64,000 nt of DNA, taken from Lactarius indigo (Eukaryota > Basidiomycota > Agaricomycetes > Russulales > Russulaceae). A model generated the notes under the pieces. It ran no database searches. It was given only the letters and a program-made list of their open reading frames with translations, and was not told where the DNA came from. How positions within the stretch are numbered: the stretch's first letter is position 1; every line of letters begins with the position of its first letter. Position numbers and translations under genes: made by a program. Shown piece after piece: positions 34,829 to 46,764 of the stretch. Location: the NCBI GenBank assembly GCA_025766275.1, contig JAFKAC010000007.1, positions 868,001 through 932,000 on the forward strand, in the 5' to 3' direction.

Positions 34829-35972
34829 TTATATCACCCGCACCAAGCGGGGGGGCGGCAAGCCCTCAGAGTTGGCGATATCGTCCCTCTGGTGTTCGTG
34901 TTCACCGTCGGCCATACCACGCCATTCCTTGTCCCCAACCTGCTCCAAAAACTTCTCCCACTCTCCGTTAGCCATTTCATAGCCCTCCGCCTGCGCATCC
35001 GGGAAACTGCCATCCTGGACTGCGCTGATGTAATTCTGGATGCCACGGCCCTCCTCGTGTCCGACGTCCGCGAAGCGCCGAACAAATTTTGCTTTTTTTC
35101 CGTGCCAGCGCGTCATCACGTCGTCCCAGACGAGCACCTGCCCGCTCGTACCGGGCCCGGCGCCGATGCCAATAGTCGGAATACTAAGGCGCGCGGTGAT
35201 GTACTCGGCTAGCCGATGCGGGATCGCCTCGAGCACAACGGCGAACGCACCGGCCTCTTCCAGCGCGAGTGCGCCGTCGAGTACGGAGCGCGCACGGGGG
35301 GCGTCACGCCCCTGCACCCGGTAGCCGGATAACGCGGTGTGGCGCTGTGGCATGAGTCCTACGTGCGCCATCACGGGCACGCCGACCTGTGAGATCCGTC
35401 GGACCGTCGCGGCGATTTCGGGCCCGCCTTCGAGTTTGACAGCCTCCACATGGCCATCTTGGATCATGCGCACGGCGGAGCGTACGGCGTCGTCGGGCGA
35501 GGCGTGGTAGGAGCCGAAGGGCATGTCAGCGACGATGAACGGGTGCATGGCGCCGCGCGCGACGGCACGGGTGTGATGCAGCATTTCGTCGAGGGTGAGG
35601 CGGGTGGTAGAGGGCAGCCCGAGACAGACTTGGGCGAGGGAATCGCCAACAAGAGCGATGTCGACTCCGTGAGTGTCGAGAGCACGTGCGGTGGGGAAGT
35701 CATATGCGGTGAGCATGGTGATTGGTGTACCAGCATGGCGCATCTGGTTTAATTGCTGGATCGTCATTTTCTTACGTGGAGGTCCTTTAGGTATAGTCAG
35801 GATTCGTGATGCCCTACGGAGGTGCATGCATGGACCCACGGGTGGGAGATGTGCCGCTCTCGAGGATCATCGGGCGCACGCTCATACATCTTCGGCCGAC
35901 AAGGAAATGCCTTGGCGTTGCCGGATTGAGCGTCGAGCGGCTCAAGACGGCTGCTCTCAGGAAGCCTTGCAT
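34829..35972 (-). CDS. panB: 3-methyl-2-oxobutanoate (ketopantoate) hydroxymethyltransferase
   Basis: Two exons, 35972-35840 and 35784-34829 (phase 1), 362 residues. The first exon encodes a basic, hydroxylated N-terminus (MQGFLRAAVLSRSTL, RRCMSVRP) typical of a mitochondrial presequence. The second starts PPRKKMTIQQLNQMRHAG and gives the family core: ITMLTAYDFPTARALD, ALVGDSLAQV, LDEMLHHTRAVARG, VKLEGG, VMAHVGLMPQ and GIGAGPGTSGQVLVWDD. PanB transfers a hydroxymethyl group from methylenetetrahydrofolate to alpha-ketoisovalerate, the first committed step to pantothenate and CoA (S. cerevisiae ECM31). The splice was chosen because it joins SGTSPTR to the family motif RKKMTI in frame. The C-terminal ~40 residues extend beyond bacterial PanB. 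Confidence 0.94.
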
Positions 35973-36400
35973 AGATACGTGATTATGAATAAAGATAAAA
36001 GGTCGACGAATAGATAGAGGAGCGAAACCCGAGTCCTGTGGAGGGCAAGGCACACGATGAGTGGCAGGAACAGACCAAGAGAAGGAAAACACACGAAAGG
36101 CAAGGTGAGTAGTGAAAACTTTCTTATATGATGGCGGAATGCATAGCAAATATGATCCGATAGCTGATGAGTTCGCAACTAGGGACTATAAAAAATCGTC
36201 CAACGGAATTCGGAGGGGGCACATGTCTTGTACAGTAAGACTCGGACAGCGCGGGTTGTGGCCGGCTACAGTCTCATTGCCGGCCAATCACAGTCATCCT
36301 GCACCACGTGATCAGGACGCGACTCAGATTTCCCACGAGTGTTCCGTTCCTGGCTGGACAATTGCACCCACAATCCTTAGTTTGACCTCAGCTTACAGCC
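35973..36400. promoter_or_regulatory. Divergent upstream region of panB and the sororin-like gene
   Basis: 428 bp between the start codons. It contains a plus-strand CCAAT (about 36282) and a TATAAAAAA (about 36187). Which transcription unit they serve is not certain. Confidence 0.45.
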
Positions 36401-38362
36401 ATGCCCAGAGTCACCCGCTCGCAGGAGCAGTCTAAGAAACGTTCTGACTTCTGTGTCCTCATAGACAAGACATCGCGAAATGCTGTCAACAAACCTGTTC
36501 GGACCACGGAGAAAGCCAGCGAAAAGCCAAAAAAGAAAGCTATCAAGGCACCTCACGTCACAACCAAGTCCAAGGCCAAAGTCAAAGTGAAACCCCCCTC
36601 TAAATCATTACCATTGCAGGTAGAAGGTGAGGACGCGGCACCACCTGCGGACGTTGGTGAACTCGATGACCCGTTTCAACTCGTCCTCTCCGCACGACCA
36701 GGTGGTTTCGCCACACCACCCCAGAGCCATCCTCCTCCCCATCCTCCTAAGCGCCCTGAGCCTCATTCACATGACCCAATGACTACACTACCACCCCGAT
36801 TTGATGATGGCACCCCCTCTCCCGAACCTGCAAGGCGTCGTTCCCGTCACGTGGGTGACCGCGCTTCTCTTCTGCCTCCGTCCTCGCCCATTCATTTGTC
36901 TTCGAGCCCCGTGCGACAAACCCACAACCATGACGGCGATGGTAGCTCCATTTTTCCTTCCGTCCTCCGCCCTTGGTCACCGTCCCAGTTTCGTACCCCA
37001 ACCCGCAAGAACAGGAAGCGCAAGCGCACACCCCTCTCCCAACCCCAGCTGCAATCCGAAGGGGAAATAAACAACGACGATCTATTCGCGTATGGCGTGG
37101 TCGATGACCTGGATGAGCGTGAGGAGAGTGTCGCTTGGGAGAATGCAGGGTCAGATAAAGAGAACCACGGCGGCCCACGGGAGATTCCCGGATCCGACGA
37201 CATTGCAGACGGCAAACACCCTCCGTCTATGCCTATTGCGAGCGAACGCGGTATCCTCCAGCCTCGTGATGCGTCGCTCTCTCCCGCTCGCAGCGGTGAT
37301 TCTGACCCATTTGGCTTTTTTGCTACCGAGCGACTTCTCAAAGCGCGGCGCGCCGAGAAAATGGTTGCTGACACCGAGGCTGGCCCAAGCAACACACGTC
37401 GTGGGCCCCGTCTCCCATTCGGCGAACTCGCTGCTGCTGAAGTGGTACCACCCGCAATAGTCTCAGAGTCCGTCCCACTCCCACGATCCCCGTCTCAATC
37501 GCCGCCCCGCCCAGCGTCTCCGTACCGACGCTACTCCGATAGCGAGATAGAAGACTTGTATGCGCCAGCGTCTCCACCACACACCCCGCGCTCACGCCTC
37601 CCCCACGCGCAAGCAACGTCCCCGCACGATGAAGCCACGCCCGTGGTTGTCCCCGACCCACTTACACCGCGCAATGGTGACAGCGCACGCGCGTTCACGA
37701 TGCGTCGGCGCCGGCACAAGGAGCTACACAGTGTGAGCGAGCACGGGTCCGAAATCGAAGGGAGCAGTGCGCCCAGCAGCCCTTCCCCTGTGAAACGCGT
37801 CCACCAACGCCCACCCGAGCCCGAATCACAAATCGATTATGAAGATAATCAAGCAAGTGAGGAGGAAGGAAGATCGCCACCAAAGAAGGCCAGACTCAGA
37901 GGCAAGGGTGGGGGCAAGGAAAACGCTGGAAGGAAGGGCCCGGCAGCAGAAGACCCGATGGAGGTCGCCAGACGCGTTCTTGACAATGCACCTCGGCGGA
38001 GACCGGCACGTCGAACTACTGCGACGAGGGAAAGCAAGGCGTCCTCCGGTCTTGTCGAGGGAGGCGACGGTAGGCGCGAGGCACGAAGACAGTCGACGCG
38101 CGGCCGCGGCGCGACGCGTAGCACGGCTGGCCGGGCGACTCGCAGTCGGGGAGGCTCTAGGACGAGCCGTTCGCGCAAGAAGAAAGTCGACGAGAGCACC
38201 CCTGAGGACGTGAGCGAGGTGCGTTTCGGCCTACCATCATAATGTGTCTTACGCTAATGGATCGAGATACAGAAACGCGAGCAGGAGCGGTTAAAGCGGG
38301 TCGAATATTTCAAGCAGCTCGACGGTTATAAACTCCGGAAGGAGAATGTGTACGTGATCTGA
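36401..38362 (+). CDS. Large disordered KEN-box protein, candidate sororin-like cohesion factor
   Basis: Two exons, 36401-38218 and 38273-38362 (phase 0), 635 residues. Mostly low-complexity Pro/Ser/Arg sequence. What stands out: KEN boxes near residues 252 (SDKENHGG) and 505 (GGKENAGR); an FGF motif near residue 303 (SDPFGFFATERLLKARR); an RxxL in ARRVLDNA; and basic patches KNRKRKR and RSRKKK. The short last exon encodes EQERLKRVEYFKQLDGY and KLRKENVYVI. Established: metazoan sororin is a disordered, APC/C-degraded protein with a KEN box, an FGF motif that contacts Pds5, and a short conserved C-terminus ending in aromatic and acidic residues. The same order is seen here. Assignment as sororin-like is inference; a securin or unrelated nuclear regulator is possible. 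Confidence 0.8.
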
Positions 38363-38902
38363 TGTACGGATATGGATATCTATGGCGCGGAGGTTATGAC
38401 GGCTGCATACTGGATTGGGGGTATCTTCTAACTGGTTGTACAACGACTGCAGTACGTGTTTTCGGGTGTTGGTGTCCCCTATTATCGTTGTGGTATATGC
38501 ATTTTACTGTTACTCAACTGTGTGGGGACAGAGACAGGCCAATTCTTGCCGACATTGTTCAACAACGCAATGACAGTCACACGGAGCAACTGTTTGCAAC
38601 TATAAAGAGAAAGAAATTGATCATCTTCTGCTCTTAATTAAGATTCGATCCCGGTGGACCGTGAGTCACCGTGGCAGTACTACGGTGTTGAAACTGAGTG
38701 ATGAGTTTTACACATTGATAGCGCTCGGATCTCACATGAGCCAAAAAAACGGGGTGAAGGAGTGGTGAAGGTGAAGCTCGGGGCTTGATGACAATCATGG
38801 CTACGTCATCATGAGCGTACGAAGCTTATAAAAGCTCGTAGACGCCATCTGATTTTGCTACAGATTTCCTGCACATCATCGACAGCGAATTAAACCAAAG
38901 CT
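38363..38902. other. 3' flank of sororin-like gene and AKR1 promoter
   Basis: No gene. Parts are duplicated after AKR1 (40463 onward) and before AKR3 (about 43690-43870). TATAAAAG at 38827-38834 lies 76 bp before the AKR1 ATG. Confidence 0.55.
38827..38834 (+). promoter_or_regulatory. TATA box of AKR1
   Basis: TATAAAAG 76 bp upstream of the ATG; equivalents at 40882 (76 bp) and 44029 (78 bp) upstream of AKR2 and AKR3. Confidence 0.65.
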
Positions 38903-40456
38903 ATGACCACTCCCACTGTAACGAAAAGGGTTCCCTACGGTATATCTTCACTCCTTGAATCCTCTGAAGTATGTTTTGCTGATGCTGAGAAATCGTAGTT
39001 CGCCTAGGAAAGTCAGGGCTGAAAGTGTCCAGGATCATTCTTGGCATGATGTCGTACGGCGACTCTCGTTGGCAACAGTGGGTACTCGGCGAGAAGGAAG
39101 CCATCGAGCATATAAAATTCGCGTGAGCACTCCTCTGCTCTCACGCGTAGTATGATTGTCCTTACGTGCGTCGATAAGATACGAGCACGGCGTGAACACC
39201 TTCGATACTGCGGACATATACTCAAATGGCCTTTCTGAGGTGCATCTCGGTACGGCCATCAAAGTGCTCAATCTACCACGCGAGGAGATCGTGGTCATGA
39301 CAAAGGTGCGCGTACATCAGGCTACCTCCGTATCGACGTACAGTCGGTGCTAATAACGTGTCGAAGCTGTTCGGAGCCGTCGGCAAACCAGGTGACGGTC
39401 CAACGTGGGCGACACCGCCCGCTGAGCTGGACAACGTGGGATTTGTAAATCAGCATGGCCTTAGTCGCAAGGTACACATTCTCACCTCATACTGTATGGG
39501 CTGATTTGTGACCTCGTCGCAGCACATCTTTGATTCGGTCAAGAAATCGCTCGAGCGTCTCCAACTCGACTATGTCGACGTCTTGCAGTGCCATCGTTTC
39601 GATCCCGATACTCCAATCGAGGAGACCATGCAAGCTCTACACGACGTTGTCAAGGCAGGATACGCCCGATACATTGGGATGAGTAGTTGCTACGCTTGGC
39701 AATGTATGTGCTCATCCATGTGAATTCTGCGACTAGTTCACTGATCATCGGCCCAGTCCATATCATGCAAAGTGGGGAGCCTATGTCCAACTTCCGAGCA
39801 TGCTGCTGACGAGGAAAACTCTAGATTATGCTATCGCAAACAATCTGACGCCTTTCATCTCGATGCAGAATCACCACTCACTCGTATACCGTGAGGAAGA
39901 GCGGGAGATGTTCCCGACCCTGAACCACTTCGGTGTGGGTATCATCCCGTGGTCGCCGCTTGCGCGCGGTCTCCTCACCCGTCCGTTCAAAACCGACGAA
40001 GTCTCAAAGCGAAGTGGCACCGATCTGTGCGTTTCTCTCGACGCTCTTTCTTCGCCTTAAGTATCTGACTCCTCTGGTGCTCGCAGCTTCCTTGCTGGGT
40101 ATCTTCAAGGAGCGGGTACACAGGAGATTGTCAATAGGTCCGTTCTTACCCACCAAGCTACATGATTCTCAGTCTCATGAGTGGTCCAATAGGGTCGAAG
40201 AGATTTCCAAAAAGCGTGGGATAAGCATGGCCAAGGTCGCCGTAGCGTGGTCATTGTCGCGTGTCACTGCACCCGTTGTCGGTTCCACGAGCCTCAAGAA
40301 TCTCGAAGAGCTTATAAGTACGTGGAATTCCTACATATCAGGATGTGAGACCAACGCCTAGGTTTCTTTACAGATGGCACCGAGGTTACATTGACCGAGG
40401 AAGAGATCAAGTATTTGGAGGAGCCGTACAAGGCACGCTCAGTGTTGGGACATTAA
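38903..40456 (+). CDS. Aldo-keto reductase AKR1
   Basis: Ten exons; the first is [12 protein letters not shown], then [20 protein letters not shown]. Catalytic tetrad: Asp in NTFDTAD, Tyr in DIYSNG, Lys in VVMTK, His in LQCHRFD. Further family blocks: [55 protein letters not shown] and the NADP-binding [12 protein letters not shown]. It resembles the voltage-gated K-channel-beta/YcsN-like oxidoreductases (NADPH-dependent carbonyl reduction); substrate unknown. Exon 6 is only 15 nt (TCCATATCATGCAAA), and its donor here (GTGGGG) is weaker than in AKR2 and AKR3. Stop TAA at 40454-40456 after RSVLGH. First of three tandem copies. Confidence 0.88.
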
Positions 40457-40957
40457 AAAGTGATCTGATGTATGGATGTGCCGCAAAGGTTATGACGGCT
40501 GTATATAGTATTGGGGTACTCTTAACCGGTTGTACACACGACTGTAGAACGTGTTTTCGAACATTGGTGTCCCGTGTTAACGTTGTGTTATATGCGTTTG
40601 ACTGTTACTCCGAGTCAACTGTGTGGGGACAGACTCGCCATTGTCAGTACACGGTACAACTTTCTGCACTGCATCGACAAGAGAAAGAAATTGGGATAAT
40701 CAATCATCTTCTGATCTTGACTAGACCCGATCTCGAACTGTGGCCATACTGGCCTGCTAGTCCATCGAAATTAGCCTGAGAAATGCGCCCGACAGGTGTG
40801 CGAAGCCCCCACTGGCATGCATCAACTTGATAACAAGTATGACTACGTCACGGTCATCACTGGTACAAGGATATAAAGCTATATAAAGGCTCGTCGTTTC
40901 TATCTGGTGTTGTTCTAGATTTCCTGCCCATTATCGAGAGCGAATAAAGTCAAAGCT
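40457..40957. other. Spacer AKR1-AKR2 with duplicated 3' flank of the sororin-like gene
   Basis: From gtgatctgatgta (40460) it copies the DNA around and after the stop of the 36401 gene (38354 onward). No ORF of note. The AKR2 TATA box is at 40882-40888. Confidence 0.6.
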
Positions 40958-42508
40958 ATGACCACCCCTACTGTAACGAAAAGGGTTCCCTACGGTATAG
41001 CTTCGCTCCTTGAATCTTCTTTTTGAATGAGTTTTCCTGATGTCAGGAATCATAGTTCGCCTAGGAAAGTCGGGACTCAAAGTGTCTAGGATCATTCTTG
41101 GCATGATGTCGTACGGTGATCCCCGTTGGCAACCGTGGGTACTCGGCGAGAAAGAGGCCATTGAGCATGTAAAGTTCGCGTGAGTACACCTTCGTTCTCA
41201 CACGTGAGATTGTCCTTGGATGCGCCGAAAAGATATAAGCACGGCGTAAACACCTTTGATACCGCGAACGTATACTCGCATGGCCTTTCTGAGGTGTATC
41301 TTGGTAATGCTATCAAAGTGCTCAATCTACCACGCGAGGAGATCGTGGTCATGACAAAGGTGTGTGTGGACAACTTGAACTGACTACCTTCGTACCAACG
41401 CTAATAAAATCTCAAAGCTGTCCAGAGCTGTTGGTAAAATAGGTGATGGGTCAACTCGGGAGATACCGTCAGCTGAGCTTGACCAGATGGGATTTGTGAA
41501 TCGGCATGGTCTTAGTCGCAAGGTACACATTCTCACCCCGTCATGTATGGGCTGATTTATGATATCTTGTCACAGCATATCTTTGATTCGGTCAAGAAAT
41601 CGCTCGAGCGTCTGCAACTCGACTATATCGACGTCTTGCAATGCCATCGTTTCGATCCCAGTACACCAATCGAGGAGACCATGCAAGCTCTACACGACGT
41701 CGTCAAGGCAGGGTACGTTCGATACGTTGGCATGAGTAGTTGCTATGCTTGGCAATGTGTGCACTCGTTTATTTGATTCCGTGAATAGTTCACTGATCAT
41801 CAGCTCAGTCCATGTCATGCAGAGTGAGAAACCGATGCCCAACTTCCGAACATGCTAATGATGACGCAAACTCTAGATTATGCTATCACGAACAATCTGA
41901 CGCCTTTCATCTCGATGCAGAATCACCACTCGCTTGTATACCGTGAGGAAGAGCGGGAGATGTTCCCGACCCTAAATCACTTTGGTGTGGGTATCATCCC
42001 GTGGTCGCCGCTTGCGCGCGGTCTCCTTACCCGTCCGTTCAAAACTGACGAAGTCTCAACGCGAAGTGGCACCGATCGGTGCGTTTCTCTCGACACACAC
42101 TCCACGCCTTAATTACCTGACTTCTCTGGTGGTTGCAGCTTCCTTACTGGGTATCTTGAAGGAGCAGGTACCCAGGATATTATCAACAGGTCCATTCTCA
42201 CTCACAAATCTCCATAACTTTCGGTCTCATGAGTGCACCTAGGGTCGAAGAGATCTCCAAGAAGCGCGAGATAAGCATGGCCAAGGTCGCGCTGGCGTGG
42301 TCGTTGTCGCACGTCACCGCACCTGTCATTGGCTCCACGAGCCTCAAGAATCTCGAAGAGCTTATAGGTGCGTGGAATTCCTACATATTAGGATATGAGG
42401 CCAACACCTAGCTTGTTTGCAGATGGCACCGAGATCATGTTGACACAAGAAGAGATTCAATATTTGGAGGAGCCGTACAAGGCACGCTCAGTGATGGGAC
42501 ATGCTTAG
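40958..42508 (+). CDS. Aldo-keto reductase AKR2
   Basis: Same ten-exon structure as AKR1 and fully open: [121 protein letters not shown] and RSVMGHA, then TAG. The tetrad Asp, Tyr, Lys, His is intact. Acceptor and donor signals are retained; exon 6 has a better donor (GTGAGA) than AKR1. Predicted NADPH-dependent carbonyl reductase of unknown substrate, probably cytosolic. Shares the 76-bp TATA spacing with its paralogues, so expression may be similar. Confidence 0.88.
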
Positions 42509-43340
42509 GAACGTGATTTGTGAAAAGGAAAGCAGACATTCTGTTTCTATAATAGCCTGACTTGGAGATCGAGACCACTGACCAAGAAATTGTGCTTTCG
42601 AACGCTCCCTCTGGAGTCAGTTGCAGACTCGGGTTTGCAGTTCAGCGCTCCTAGTGGAAAAACAATCGATAAAAATGATCATGTCTGAGACATGTCCATA
42701 CCGTGCTCTACTTCGACTAGATTCTATTCCAATATAATTTTGTTTTGTGTACCAACCCCAGCTTCATCTACGATCAGAAAAATTGGGCATAGCACCAACT
42801 GAGTCGATGTATGTGGATCAAAGGAGATATTTGCATGATTCATTCGTGATAGACATGTAGACCTGTAAATACATTGACTGGAATAATTATAGTGAATCCA
42901 CTTGAGCCCATGGACTAAAAGTGGGTGTTGATCACGAATGAGTCTAGGGACGTCACTGGGATGCAGCCTTGATAAACCTATCACTTTGACTCTGGCTTTA
43001 TGTATTTGCGAGGGAAAATACAAGTCCCATCGTCAGGGGTGTCTAGTCGTATTGGTTCGCAAGTCTCAGAAGTCGATGGGTCATGGTCAGCGTCCGAATT
43101 AGAGGGGTCGGCCACCGGATTCCGAGTTTCTGAATCTGTGCATATACAAGAGTTCGTGAAATTTGTTGTTCGCGGACATATGAACACATTGAAGTGTTCT
43201 CCAGACTGCGTAGGTCCAGTGTTATGAACATAAACCCCAGTCTATGCCACGACACGGGCTTGCGAATTGACAAGGAGGAGCTCGTGGATGGGGCATATAC
43301 ATTCAAATCAACTAAGAATGTCTGTGCTCAAGGAGACCCG
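42509..43340. other. Unique insert between AKR2 and AKR3
   Basis: About 0.8 kb, AT-rich in part (42700-42900), absent from the AKR1-AKR2 spacer. No gene recognised. Confidence 0.45.
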
Positions 43341-43344
43341 ATTC

Positions 43345-43670
43345 AAAATAAGAAAATGGAAGCTGCCAGACACGTTCTCATACCCAGGCAGAGGTTGGCA
43401 CGGCGGACTACAGCGACAAAGAAAAGCAAGGCGTTCTCCAGTCTCATCGAGGGAGTCAATGGTGGGCGCGTGCGAGTGGATGGGCGTCTCGCAGTATGGG
43501 TGGCTCTAGGAAGAGCTATTCGCGCAAGAAGAACGATGACGAGAGTACCCCTGAGGGTGTGAGCGAGGCGTATCTCGGCTCAACGGTACTCCACACTGAA
43601 TTGAGGTCTGAGAAGGAGGGGCTAAAGTGGGTCGAGTATTTCAGGTGGCCCGGCGGCTATGGACATTGGG
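43345..43670 (+). pseudogene. Pseudogene fragment of the sororin-like gene 3' end
   Basis: Copies the parent from about 37960 to past the last intron. EAARHVLIPRQRLARRTTAT matches the parent's EVARRVLDNAPRRRPARRTT, and RKKNDDESTPEGVSE matches RKKKVDESTPEDVSE but in another frame, so an indel has broken it. The intron donor GTGCGT has become GCGTAT, and the last exon is degraded (EYFRWPGGYG). No 5' two-thirds. Confidence 0.8.
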
Positions 43671-44106
43671 AGCAGAGTCTGTACCATCCGACGCATGGAT
43701 GTGGATACAGTATACAGGTGGAGACAGACCAGTCAATTCTTCTCGACATTGCTCACACGTTCAAGTGGCTCCAACTACAAAAAGAAAAGAAAGGAATCGA
43801 CGATGATGATGACTAATCAAGTTGATCGTGATCTCGGTGGACTGTGGGTCATGGTCTTGGTCATGGTAGCACACTTTAGGTGGGTCATCTTGTCTCGCCT
43901 GTCCATCCGGAAAGCAGAAATGCGCCCGAAAAAGTGCCAAAAGGGAAACTGGATAGCGCTATGGCCCACATCATGAGCCAAGAGCTCAGCTTGATCAAAA
44001 TTGTGACGTATCGTGTATATCATGGACGTATAAAGGTTCGTAGTCGTTGTCTGGTGTTGCTCCAGATTTCACTTCTCCATTATTCACAGCAAACCCAGTC
44101 ACGACC

Positions 44107-45657
44107 ATGACCACCCCTACTGTAACAAAAAGAGTTCCCTACAGTATGGCTTCGTTCCTCGAATCCTTATGGATGGGTTGTGCTGACACGAGGAATTGCA
44201 GTTCGCCTTGGAAAGTCGGGGCTCAAAGTGTCAAGGATCATTCTTGGAATGATGTCCTATGGCGACCCCCGCTGGCAACCGTGGGTACTCGGCGAGAAAG
44301 AGACCATCGAGCATATAAAATTCGCGTGAGTACACCACCGTTCTCACACGTACGACCGTCTCACGTGCGCCGATAATAAGATACGAGCACGGCGTGAACA
44401 CCTTCGATACCGCGAACGTCTACTCAAACGGCCTTTCTGAGGTGTATCTTGGCAATGCCATCAAGACGCTCAACCTACCACGTGAGGAGATCGTGGTCAT
44501 GACAAAGGTGTGTCGACAACTGTCTGCCTCCGTATCTAAGTACAGCCGATTCTCATAACGTGTTGTAGCTGTTCGCACCTGTCGGGAAACAAGGCGATGG
44601 GCTAATTTGGGCGAAACCGTCCGCTGAGCTTGACCAGATGGGATTTGTGAATCAACACGGTCTTAGTCGCAAGGTACACATTCTCTCATCCATATTGTAC
44701 GAACTGATTTGTGACCCCCTGTCGCAGCATATCTTTGATTCGGTCAAGAAATCGCTCGAGCGTCTCCAACTCGACTATATCGACGTCTTGCAATGCCATC
44801 GTTTCGATTCCGATACCCCAATCGAGGAGACCATGCAAGCTCTACACGACGTTGTCAAGGCGGGACACGTCCGATACATCGGCATGAGTAGTTGTTACGC
44901 CTGGCAATGTATGTGCTCGTCCATGTGAATTCCGCGACTAGTTCACTGACCATCAGCTCAGTCCATGTCATGCAGAGTGAGAAACTGATGCCCAACTTCC
45001 GAACATGCTCCTGACGACAAACTCTAGATTATGCTATCGCAAACAATCTGACGCCTTTCATCTCGATGCAGAATCACCACTCGCTTGTATACCGTGAGGA
45101 AGAGCGGGAGATGTTCCCGACACTGGACCACTTCGGTGTGGGTATCATCCCGTGGTCGCCGCTTGCACGTGGCCTCCTTACCCGTCCGTTCAAGACTGAC
45201 GAGGTCTCAAAACGGAGTGGCACCGATTCGTGCGTTTCTCTTGATACCCTTTGCCCCTTAGTTGCCTGACTCCGTTGGGGCCTACAGCTTACTTGCTAGC
45301 TACCTCGAAGGAGTAGGTACCCAGGAGATTGTCAATAGGTCCGTTCTTACGCGCGAGGCTGAATGGTCTTGGTCTCATGGGTCACGACAGGGTCGAAGAG
45401 ATTTCCAAGAAGCGCGGGATAAGCATGGCCAAGATCACCCTGGCGTGGTCGTTGACGCGTGTCACCGCGCCCATTATCGGCTCCACGAGCCTCAAGAACC
45501 TCGAAGAGCTCATAGGTGGGTACAACTGCTACATACCCGGAGATGAGGACCCATGCCTAACTTGTTTGCAGATGGTACCGAGATCACGTTGACGCAAGAA
45601 GAGATTAAATATTTGGAGGAGCCGTACAAGGCACGCTCAGTGATGGGGCATGCTTAA
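44107..45657 (+). CDS. Aldo-keto reductase AKR3
   Basis: Ten exons, open throughout, closest to AKR2 at the C-terminus. Blocks: [144 protein letters not shown] and RSVMGHA. The first exon ends TAC A rather than TAC G, changing Val13 to Ile. Tetrad intact. TATAAAG at 44029-44035 lies 78 bp upstream. Preceded by the sororin-like pseudogene fragment, which shows that the duplicated block extended into the neighbour's coding region. Confidence 0.88.
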
Positions 45658-46764
45658 GAATCTGATTTGTGAAAAGGAAAGAGACTGCGCCGATGTACCG
45701 TACATTGTTCAAGTGTTGTCGATTGTATCAATCAGACAAGACTGCTGACCAAGCAAGTGTGCCTTCAAGCGCCCCCTTTGTCGCTGTCAGTAGCAGTTCA
45801 CCTCTCGCTGGCCACTCCGCTGAGCGCTGAGCGCACATTCGCGGCAGCAATCCGCCTCGTGCGGTTTCCCTTTGTTCGTCCCAAAAGGCATCTCCAAATC
45901 TCCGAACACCTATTCTTGAAACCCCGTTGTTTCTCCTCTTGTTGAAACCATCAACACTGGTTCTTATAGCTGTGCCACTCTTGTATACCGCACAAACTCG
46001 CGCAACCTGTTACCCTTCAGCTTCAGCTCCTACATCGAAACTTTGAAGCTCGACGTCTTAATCATCACCCCCAGGATCACGACCCGAACTCCACCCCCGC
46101 AGGAAATAGCGATTTGTGAGTGCGCCTTCCCATCCTCTCTCGCCATGATGTTCTAGTAAAAGGGTCGAGTCTCCGCCCCCCTTCCTTACCCGCGCTCACC
46201 GCCATGCCTCGAGCCCTCCTTTCATGTTCGATACTCAATGTGTCATTTCACGAGTTTTCCGTGGCACATCGTAAGGCCGGACAGACATTAACTTGGCTCT
46301 ACACGCCGGGCTCGCGCATAGGCTCGCGCTCTTTAACGTCACCAGAGCGTGGGCAAAGGCCGAGCTCATAACTGGGGTTCGGACTGCGCATGCGCAGAAC
46401 GCCCCGAACGCTTCTAGCCGAGCCCGCGCGACGCATGTCATCTTTGACTACGCGAATGACTTCGCGCGGGTGGTCGCAGACGTGGTTACTCAATGGCGAA
46501 GCATTCATTACCGTTTTCACAGAGGAAGGCGGGCGCACGTACGCAAGCGTACCTTCTCGAGATACATGCGGGCGACGTGTGGTTACGTGCGTACAAGTAG
46601 AGGCATGAGGTTAATGTGCCAAGCGCAAGGGTTACGGGGGTTGGGCCGAGGTCAAGGAGATCACACGTGTCGGGTTCCTTTCCCGATCTGAGCCATGTCA
46701 CATTTTCTCTCGGAGTCGTATTCGTTATGCTGACGAATTTTTACCTTTCAAGATTAGGTAGACG
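45658..46764. other. Intergenic between AKR3 and the DnaJ gene
   Basis: 1.1 kb. Several short frames on both strands but none with splice structure or family resemblance. Promoter of the DnaJ gene presumably near 46700. Confidence 0.45.

Noticed and set aside
34892..35752. Plus-strand ORFs over panB
   Set aside because: Shadows of the panB coding frame.
43194..43562. Plus-strand 122-residue ORF as a new gene
   Set aside because: Its C-terminal half is a frame-shifted copy of the sororin-like gene's 3' end.
45757..45945. Possible hAT-transposase dimerisation fragment (SAERTFAAAIRLVRF)
   Set aside because: Resemblance too weak; no terminal repeats or neighbouring transposase sequence.
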